A DNA stretch of 11,976 nt, from assembly GCA_015065205.1 (NCBI GenBank), contig SVQS01000045.1, positions 1-11,976 on the forward strand, given 5' to 3'. Every line of letters starts with the position of its first letter. Positions within the stretch are counted from its first letter, which is position 1. Below, piece after piece: positions 6,940-11,976 of this stretch. Under the pieces are notes generated by a model. The model had not been told where the DNA came from, made no database searches, and saw only the letters and a program-made list of their open reading frames with translations. This DNA is from Oscillospiraceae bacterium (GTDB taxonomy: Bacteria; Bacillota; Clostridia; Oscillospirales; CAG-272). The position numbers and the translations under genes are program-made.

Positions 6940-8315
6940 AATGCGATAATATCCTTTATGGCGATCAGCACAGCCAAGGCAAGCATAAGAACAAGACCAA
7001 CAAGATTGATGATGCCTTCGAGCTCGCGCTTCATCGGCTTGCGACGCACAACTTCGATAAGGTAAATAAAGATGTGTCCGCCATCGAGTGCGGGGATGGG
7101 TAACAGATTCATCACACCCAAGTTGATGGAAATGATAACAATGAGGTTTAAAACCGGAATAAAGCCGTACTGTGCGGCCTGCCCTACTACCTTGGTAATG
7201 CCCACAGGTCCCGAAACAGCCTCAACTCCATATCTTCCGGAAAATAGACCGAAGAGCGAATCGTAGACCATTTTAACGGTAGAAAGCGAGCGGAACCAAG
7301 TATGTTTGAGAACGGTTACGAAATCAAAATCAGGCTCGCGGTAAATGAGAAAGTCCATATTACCGAAAACGATTCCCTCATTCTCATACGAAGGCACAAT
7401 AACGTTTTCCAGCACTACCTTTTCCCCGTCACGCAGAACGGTAAGCGTCAAGGGCTTGTAGCCCTGATTCATGATTTCATAGCTGAGCTCATCGTAGGTG
7501 TGAACACGGGTGGAATTGACCTTGATAACCTTATCCTCGATATTCAAGCCGCAATTTTCACTCAAAGAGCCTGTAAAAAGAGTAAGGTCTGACTCGGCAA
7601 GGGCCACTTTTATGTCAACCATTTCGTAATCTGTGTGTTCATCATTGATGCGCTGAACGGTAACGGTGATTTCTTCACCGTTTGCCTCCTTAACGAAACG
7701 CTCAAAATCCTCATAGGAAAGCAACCGCTCGCCGTTGACGGAATAGAGATGGTCATCGGGTTCGAAGCCATACTGCGCTTCCTCGGCAGTATACTGAACG
7801 TGAAAGCCTGCTACAACGGTGGTTGCGGCAGCGTTTTGTCCCTGTACAATCACCATCACAAGCATTAAAAGAATGCCAAGGATGATATTCATTGCAGGGC
7901 CTGCAATCGAGATAAGGATACGCTTCCAAACGCTTTGGTTGCAATAAGCCTGCTTGGCAATCTCGGGGGAAAGCTCTTGCCAATCAGTATTCACCGGTCT
8001 TGTATCTTCGGGATCGTCGTCGGGAACTTCACGGAACAAGGTCGAAGAGTCTTTTCCCTCTCCATTGTCTCCTTGCACGACTTCCATACCGTTCTCACCG
8101 AGCATATTGACAAAGCCACCAATAGGAAACAGGCGCAGAGCATAACGTGTTCCACTCTTCTTCCCTTTCCATGAGATGAGCTTGGGTCCCATACCAATAG
8201 CAAACTCCAACACCTTAACACCGCACAAGCGTGCAACAATAAAGTGACCGAGCTCGTGAATGAAAATTAATAAGCCAAAAATAAGAATTGCATAAACAAT
8301 ATACAAAGGGTTCAA
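6936..8315 (-). CDS. rseP: Site-2 intramembrane zinc metalloprotease RseP/RasP with tandem PDZ-like domains
   Basis: Membrane-embedded site-2 protease that in relatives cleaves anti-sigma factors and remnant signal peptides. Numbered from the upstream TTG at 8330, the first transmembrane helix carries HELGH (25-29), the zinc and catalytic motif. GGFVNMLGE follows (71-79, membrane-associated beta segment), then transmembrane SIAGPAMNIILGILL (about 141-160), two PDZ-like units (about 170-230 and 250-310), VSGPVGI (372-378), and MNLLPIPALDGGH (407-419), whose Asp416 completes the zinc site. A last transmembrane helix ends the chain. An acidic insert of roughly 40 residues (about 82-125) is longer than usual for the family and would be cytosolic. 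I chose the TTG at 8315-8313, giving 459 residues, because GGAGG lies eight bases upstream of it. The frame is open to a TTG at 8330, but that codon overlaps the ribosome site and would add only MEEPN. Overlaps ispG by ATGA. Confidence 0.95.
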   Translation of the reverse strand: MNPLYIVYAILIFGLLIFIHELGHFIVARLCGVKVLEFAIGMGPKLISWKGKKSGTRYALRLFPIGGFVNMLGENGMEVVQGDNGEGKDSSTLFREVPDDDPEDTRPVNTDWQELSPEIAKQAYCNQSVWKRILISIAGPAMNIILGILLMLVMVIVQGQNAAATTVVAGFHVQYTAEEAQYGFEPDDHLYSVNGERLLSYEDFERFVKEANGEEITVTVQRINDEHTDYEMVDIKVALAESDLTLFTGSLSENCGLNIEDKVIKVNSTRVHTYDELSYEIMNQGYKPLTLTVLRDGEKVVLENVIVPSYENEGIVFGNMDFLIYREPDFDFVTVLKHTWFRSLSTVKMVYDSLFGLFSGRYGVEAVSGPVGITKVVGQAAQYGFIPVLNLIVIISINLGVMNLLPIPALDGGHIFIYLIEVVRRKPMKRELEGIINLVGLVLMLALAVLIAIKDIIAL

Positions 8316-8323
8316 ATTGGGTT

Positions 8324-8328
8324 CCTCC
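8324..8328 (-). promoter_or_regulatory. Ribosome binding site that fixes the rseP start
   Basis: GGAGG on the minus strand lies eight bases before the TTG at 8315-8313, ideal spacing. It occupies codons 1-3 of the longer reading of rseP, so the upstream TTG at 8330-8328 is unlikely to be used. There is no ATG or GTG start in frame ahead of the first transmembrane helix. Confidence 0.75.
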
Positions 8329-8333
8329 AAAAA

Positions 8334-9518
8334 TCAGCAATAACTGCTTCTCTTTTCTAAAAATTCGTTTGCCAGAGAGCGCGCGGCACCGTCAAAGGCA
8401 AAAATATCGTCTACAGACCAGATGCGTCTTGCATCGGACATTGCCTCAAAAGTATCGGTTACAACGTCAAAAATACCGGTAAAACTGAGTTTTTTATCTA
8501 AAAAGGCTGCAACGGCAACTTCATTTGCCGCATTGAGTATGGCAGGATACGCCCCACCGCGACGGATAGCCTCCTTTGCAAGCTCCAAAAGCACAAACGT
8601 ATCGGTATCGGGCTTGGCAAAGGTCATAGATGCGAGTTTGGTAAAGTCCAAGGGCTCAACAACTCCCTCGGCTCGCACAGGATGCGTTAGCGCATACTGC
8701 ACACAGTGACGCATATCGGGCACCGACATTTGCGCAATGACACTGTTATCAATATATTCCACCGCAGAGTGCATTATGCTCTCGCGATGAATGAGTACTT
8801 CTATCTGCTCGGGGGCAATACCAAACAGGTGCACCGCCTCAATAACCTCAAAGCCTTTGTTCATCAAGGTAGCACTGTCGACGGTAATCTTGGCACCCAT
8901 ATTCCAAGTAGGATGTGCCAGAGCTTTCTCGGGTGTAACATCTCCCAGTTGTTCTCTTGTCATTCCGTAAAATGGGCCGCCCGATGCGGTAAGTAAAAGT
9001 CGCTTTACTTCTTCTTTTTTGCCTGCTCGCAAACATTGAAAGATTGCGCAGTGCTCACTATCAACAGGAAGTATCTGTGCTTTTTTACCTTCGGCAAGTT
9101 GCATTACAAACTCCCCTGCACACACAAGAGACTCCTTATTGGCAAGTGCAAGCTTTTTGCCTGCTCCCAGTACGGCTAAGGTAGGACGCAAACCGGATGC
9201 ACCGATGATGGCGTTAAGCACTACTTCGCGGTTGCTATATTTCTGTGTTGCCATCTCACAAATGCCATTGATACCGGCGTAAACATCGATATTGGTACCA
9301 AACAAGCGGCGTTTGAGTTCCTTTGCGGCATCACGGTCAGCCATCGCACACGCGCTCACACAAAGCGCACGAGCCTGATGTTCAACAAGGTCAACATTAC
9401 GATAAGCAGATATACAGTTGACACGAATTCCCTTCTGTATAGCAACATCGATTGCTTGTTGCCCCACAGATCCGGTTGAACCGAGAATAGAGATGGATGG
9501 ATAGCTTACATCAATCAT
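8334..9518 (-). CDS. dxr: 1-deoxy-D-xylulose 5-phosphate reductoisomerase (MEP pathway)
   Basis: Second step of the MEP pathway: NADPH-dependent rearrangement and reduction of deoxyxylulose phosphate to methylerythritol phosphate; cytosolic. The 394 residues are full length. The N-terminal Rossmann domain has SILGSTGSVGQQ (residues 10-21) and NAIIGASGL (102-110), followed by ALANKESLV (124-132). The metal site is LPVDSEH (Asp153, Glu155) with Glu224 in SATLMNKGFE. Substrate-loop motifs TASGGPF (177-183) and HPTWNMGAK (202-210) are intact, and a helical C-terminal domain follows. The start ATG is preceded by GAGGTGA, which overlaps the TGA stop of cdsA, so the two genes are tightly coupled (8-bp gap). 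The rseP start lies 18 bp downstream of its stop. Confidence 0.98.
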   Translation of the reverse strand: MIDVSYPSISILGSTGSVGQQAIDVAIQKGIRVNCISAYRNVDLVEHQARALCVSACAMADRDAAKELKRRLFGTNIDVYAGINGICEMATQKYSNREVVLNAIIGASGLRPTLAVLGAGKKLALANKESLVCAGEFVMQLAEGKKAQILPVDSEHCAIFQCLRAGKKEEVKRLLLTASGGPFYGMTREQLGDVTPEKALAHPTWNMGAKITVDSATLMNKGFEVIEAVHLFGIAPEQIEVLIHRESIMHSAVEYIDNSVIAQMSVPDMRHCVQYALTHPVRAEGVVEPLDFTKLASMTFAKPDTDTFVLLELAKEAIRRGGAYPAILNAANEVAVAAFLDKKLSFTGIFDVVTDTFEAMSDARRIWSVDDIFAFDGAARSLANEFLEKRSSYC

Positions 9519-9526
9519 ACGTCACC

Positions 9527-10393
9527 TCAGAAAAAGTCTACAAAAGTGGTCAGACACATCATTGCGATGGAAACAGCAAGGATGGAATCAAAGCGGTCGA
9601 GAACACCGCCGTGCCCCGGAAAGAGTTGGCTAAAATCCTTAATGCTATAGTGGCGCTTAACGTAAGACATCAGCAAATCTCCAATTTGCGAAACGATAGA
9701 TGCCAAAACACCCCCCAATGCAAACATAAGTATATTGGAGTCGTACTCGGTAAGCCAGTTACAAAGCATACCGAAAATCATCATTCCAAGAACGCAAAAA
9801 ATAATGCCGCCGATGCTTCCCTCTACCGTCTTTTTGGGAGAGACATCGGGAATGAGCTTATGCTTTCCGTCTCGGCCAAATAGCATTCCGCAAAAATAAG
9901 CAAAGACGTCGGTCATCCACGCGCTGACGAATATAGCAAGGTAAAGAACGTGTCCCCCCACCTCATTGTCGTGTAAAATGATGATTGAGTTGAATCCCAT
10001 CAAGATGTAGAACGCGGTTGCAAAAAGCACACAAACGTCGCTTAAATTGTACTTGCCGCGCGAAAAAATGGCTACTGTGAAGAAATAGAACAAGATGATA
10101 ATCATAATAATAGCACCATACTGCGCCAAATGCTTTGCAGACTCGGGTTTTACGGTTGCGTTGAGCGAGCCGAGTGCCATAAAGCGCGAAAGGAATGGCA
10201 GGCTTGCCGCCAATGCATAAAGCGGAATAGCAAAAGCGTACGCCTTTTGTAAGCCGATGCATCGCATCATTTCAAACATAGCAATCACAGATCCGACTGC
10301 TATGGCAATGGGCAAAACCGGTGTTTGTGCAAACAACAGAATGGGAATCATAATGAGAACTACAATGATTCCCGTTATAATACGTTGTTTCAT
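9527..10393 (-). CDS. cdsA: Phosphatidate cytidylyltransferase (CDP-diglyceride synthase)
   Basis: Integral membrane enzyme making CDP-diacylglycerol from phosphatidic acid and CTP, the branch point for phosphatidylglycerol and cardiolipin. The 288 residues contain about seven or eight hydrophobic segments. The family signature lies at 243-269 in the order SYVKR, KD (252-253), LFPGHGG (257-263) and DRFD (266-269), with every conserved position kept. Upstream conserved elements TDVFAYFCG (161-169) and SPKKTVEGSIGG (185-196) are also present. GGAGGAG lies four bases before the ATG, and the uppS stop is 16 bp upstream. The pairing uppS-cdsA is standard in bacteria. Confidence 0.97.
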   Translation of the reverse strand: MKQRIITGIIVVLIMIPILLFAQTPVLPIAIAVGSVIAMFEMMRCIGLQKAYAFAIPLYALAASLPFLSRFMALGSLNATVKPESAKHLAQYGAIIMIIILFYFFTVAIFSRGKYNLSDVCVLFATAFYILMGFNSIIILHDNEVGGHVLYLAIFVSAWMTDVFAYFCGMLFGRDGKHKLIPDVSPKKTVEGSIGGIIFCVLGMMIFGMLCNWLTEYDSNILMFALGGVLASIVSQIGDLLMSYVKRHYSIKDFSQLFPGHGGVLDRFDSILAVSIAMMCLTTFVDFF

Positions 10394-10409
10394 AGTCTCC
10401 TCCTATGTG

Positions 10410-11132
10410 TCAAACTCCGCCAAAGCGACGGCGTCTTGAATAGAATGCGGCAACTGCCGCATCAACATCCCTCTCGGAAAAATCCGGCCAAAGAACGTCG
10501 GTAAAATGATATTCTGCATAGGCGGACTGCCAAAGCAGAAAGTTGGATATACGCATATCTCCCCCGGTCCTTACAATAAGGTCGGGGTCGGGGCAATTTG
10601 CAGTATAGAGATTTGCGGAAATATCAGCCTCGGTAACGTTGGCATTTCCTTCACGGATAAGTGCCGTGCAAGCGTGAACAAGCTCTTCCCTGCCGCCATA
10701 GTTGAAGGCAATATTGAGACAGAACGGGTGGTGTACCGTTTCTCTGTCTATTCGCTCCATCTTATCTTGTAGATCTTGGGAAAAAACGGAAAGATTGCCA
10801 ATAAAGCGAACGTGAATATTCTCCTTTTCGGCATTGTTTGCACATTTGTCGATATAATCCGTCAGAATATCCATTATAGTCTGTACTTCCTCGTGGGGCC
10901 TTTTCCAATTTTCGGTGGAAAATGCATAGACCGTCATATAGCGGATGCCGATTTTGCGACAGTACTCCGCCACGCGTCGAAAGGTCTCGGCTCCCACCGA
11001 GTGTCCGTAGCTGCGCGGCATTCCCCGCTTTTGTGCCCAGCGGCCATTGCCATCCATAATGAATGCAATATGGCGAAGACGCTCGTCAACCAAGCTCCCC
11101 TCTTTTTGAATCCTCTCTTTTTTGAGTGCCAT
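10410..11132 (-). CDS. uppS: Isoprenyl (undecaprenyl) diphosphate synthase
   Basis: cis-Prenyltransferase that extends farnesyl diphosphate with isopentenyl diphosphate to C55 undecaprenyl diphosphate, the lipid carrier for peptidoglycan. From the ATG at 11132-11130 it has 240 residues, usual length. HIAFIMDGNGRWA (21-33) carries catalytic Asp27. VYAFSTENW (68-76), LNIAFNYGGREE (139-150) and RTGGDMRISNFLLWQ (188-202) follow, then AYAE with the conserved Glu207 and the terminal RRRRFGG. Asp192 replaces the Glu that E. coli has in RTGGE. The frame is open to a TTG at 11156, inside a hairpin stem, which I reject. The chosen ATG has only GGGG five bases upstream as a ribosome site, so the start is somewhat uncertain. 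Confidence 0.95.
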   Translation of the reverse strand: MALKKERIQKEGSLVDERLRHIAFIMDGNGRWAQKRGMPRSYGHSVGAETFRRVAEYCRKIGIRYMTVYAFSTENWKRPHEEVQTIMDILTDYIDKCANNAEKENIHVRFIGNLSVFSQDLQDKMERIDRETVHHPFCLNIAFNYGGREELVHACTALIREGNANVTEADISANLYTANCPDPDLIVRTGGDMRISNFLLWQSAYAEYHFTDVLWPDFSERDVDAAVAAFYSRRRRFGGV

Positions 11133-11154
11133 TCTTACCCCATTGATGAACAGC

Positions 11155-11194
11155 AAGGGGTGTGACTGACAACAAAATTGCTGTCACACCCCTT
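11155..11194 (-). repeat. Long perfect inverted repeat (hairpin) between frr and uppS
   Basis: Arms AAGGGGTGTGAC (11155-11166) and GTCACACCCCTT (11183-11194) pair over 12 bp around a 16-base loop. The loop edge TGACA (11167-11171) can also pair with TGTCA (11182-11186), giving an alternative register. No U-tract follows on either strand (the minus-strand continuation is GCTGTTCATC), so it is not a classical intrinsic terminator. It sits in the only sizeable gap between complete genes of the operon (69 bp), 22 bp ahead of the uppS ATG. Its role as attenuator, RNA-processing or stability element, or decayed terminator is inference. Confidence 0.75.
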
Positions 11195-11201
11195 GTACTG
11201 A

Positions 11202-11756
11202 TCAGATCTTCATGATTTCCTTTTCTTTTCCGGACGTGATTTCATCAACCAGCTTGATGAAACGGTCGGTGATATCCTGAACGGATTTTTCTCCTGCCTT
11301 TTGCTCGTCCTCGGTCATAAGACCGTCTTTCTTTTGCTTTTTGATATCGTCGTTGGCATCGCGACGGATGTTACGGATAGCAACGCGTGCTTCCTCACCC
11401 ATTTTTTGGATCTGCTTTGCCAAGGTCTTACGACGCTCCTCGGTAAGAGGTGGGAAAACAAGGCGGATTACGCTACCGTCGTCGGCGGGGTTGATGCCGA
11501 TGTCGGATGCCTGAATTGCCTTAACCATTGCCTTGAGAGTGGAACGGTCGTAAGGAGTGATGGTCAGCGTTTTGGGGTCGGTAACCGCAACACTTGCCAT
11601 ATCGGTCAGTCTTGTTTGCGCTCCGTAGTAATCAAAGGTGACCTTGGAAACGATTGCACCGTTTGCCTGGCTTGCACGGATGGTGGAAAGATTGTTTTCG
11701 TAAACGTCAATGCTCTTTTGCATTCTTTCTTCAGTGGGCTTTGTGTTGAATTTCAT
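11202..11756 (-). CDS. frr: Ribosome recycling factor
   Basis: Acts with EF-G to split the post-termination ribosome into subunits. The 184 residues match the family's usual 185. Domain I is a three-helix bundle made from the N-terminus (NLSTIRASQANGAIVSKV, 22-39) and the C-terminal half. Domain II (about 31-105) contains VTFDYYGAQTRL and the conserved PLTEERRKTLAK (103-114). The conserved VAIRNIRRDAND (125-136) and KDGLMTEDE (143-151) close the diagnostic set. The ATG is preceded by AAAGGA at ten bases. It follows pyrH by 35 bp, the near-universal bacterial order. Confidence 0.98.
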   Translation of the reverse strand: MKFNTKPTEERMQKSIDVYENNLSTIRASQANGAIVSKVTFDYYGAQTRLTDMASVAVTDPKTLTITPYDRSTLKAMVKAIQASDIGINPADDGSVIRLVFPPLTEERRKTLAKQIQKMGEEARVAIRNIRRDANDDIKKQKKDGLMTEDEQKAGEKSVQDITDRFIKLVDEITSGKEKEIMKI

Positions 11757-11791
11757 ATTCGTTAAGTCCTTTCTATGTAAATCTTGTGTTT

Positions 11792-11976
11792 TCAGTTGTG
11801 AATAGCAGTGCCAACGGGCTCACCCATAACGGCGCGGTAGATATTTTCAGGATTTGCCAAACCGAATGCATAGCCCGAGATATTGTTATCCATACAGAAC
11901 GTCGCTGCCGAAAGATCAAGTGCGCGCAGATTCTTATCGAGAATCTCGGCATAGGTCAGGTCGGTGTAACGAACTG
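11792..11976 (-). CDS. pyrH: UMP kinase, C-terminal end; continues beyond the right edge
   Basis: Phosphorylates UMP to UDP in pyrimidine nucleotide synthesis. Only the last 61 codons and the TGA stop (11794-11792) are in the window. The translation has VRYTDLTYAEILDKNLRALD, then LSAATFCMDNNI, GYAFGLANPENIYRAVMG and EPVGTAIHN. This fits the PyrH C-terminus pattern (LTYxEVLxxxLxVMDxTA, then GEXXGTXI). The position directly upstream of frr confirms it. It is too short for the edge-spanning ORF to be obvious, but the reading is unambiguous. The start, catalytic part and operon promoter lie outside. Confidence 0.93.
   Translation of the reverse strand, partial: VRYTDLTYAEILDKNLRALDLSAATFCMDNNISGYAFGLANPENIYRAVMGEPVGTAIHN

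Noticed and set aside
5857..7065. 402-codon open frame on the plus strand
   Set aside because: Antisense to the full-length ispG and the 3' end of rseP; no recognisable motifs.
11133..11156. TTG at 11156 as the uppS start
   Set aside because: It lies within the stem of the hairpin, has no ribosome site, and would add eight residues not expected in the family.
11155..11194. Calling the frr-uppS hairpin an intrinsic terminator
   Set aside because: No U-run follows it on either strand, and the gap is inside a conserved operon that must be transcribed through.
1..11976. Mobile element, prophage, CRISPR, defence or biosynthetic cassette
   Set aside because: All genes are conserved housekeeping families in conserved order; no transposase, integrase, spaced repeats or tRNA-associated junction was seen.

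Overview
The window is a chromosomal housekeeping segment of a Gram-positive (Bacillota/Firmicutes) bacterium, most likely an anaerobic clostridium-like gut lineage. The evidence is a PolC-type replicative polymerase, a MecA-type ClpC adaptor, strong Shine-Dalgarno sequences, a TTG start, and the conserved order pyrH-frr-uppS-cdsA-dxr-rseP-ispG-polC. The genus cannot be fixed from the sequence alone.

Layout, left to right. Positions 1-579 (minus) hold the N-terminal part of an NAD(P)HX epimerase (nnr) that runs off the left edge. A 152-bp divergent intergenic region (580-731) carries a near-consensus promoter for nnr and a -10 box for a mecA-like gene (732-1346, plus). A perfect 13-bp-stem hairpin (1353-1390) lies between the convergent ends of mecA and the large minus-strand operon and probably ends transcription from both sides. 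From 1400 to the right edge everything is on the minus strand. In transcription order the genes are pyrH (3' end only), frr, uppS, cdsA, dxr, rseP, ispG and polC. Gaps are short, and rseP/ispG and ispG/polC overlap as ATGA. No operon promoter is visible, so it must lie upstream of pyrH, outside the window.

How the genes work together. pyrH feeds UTP/CTP supply and frr recycles ribosomes. dxr and ispG are steps of the MEP isoprenoid pathway. UppS turns isoprenoid precursors into undecaprenyl diphosphate, the cell-wall lipid carrier. CdsA makes CDP-diacylglycerol for phospholipids, RseP is an intramembrane protease of envelope signalling, and PolC replicates the chromosome. The operon therefore links envelope-lipid precursor supply to translation and replication.

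I found no mobile element, CRISPR array, RNA gene, prophage or defence cassette, and no clear candidate for a new system. The points worth a second look are modest: a long perfect inverted repeat without a U-tract between frr and uppS, a RseP with tandem PDZ-like domains and an acidic cytosolic insert, a mis-callable TTG start, and a few residue-level variations.
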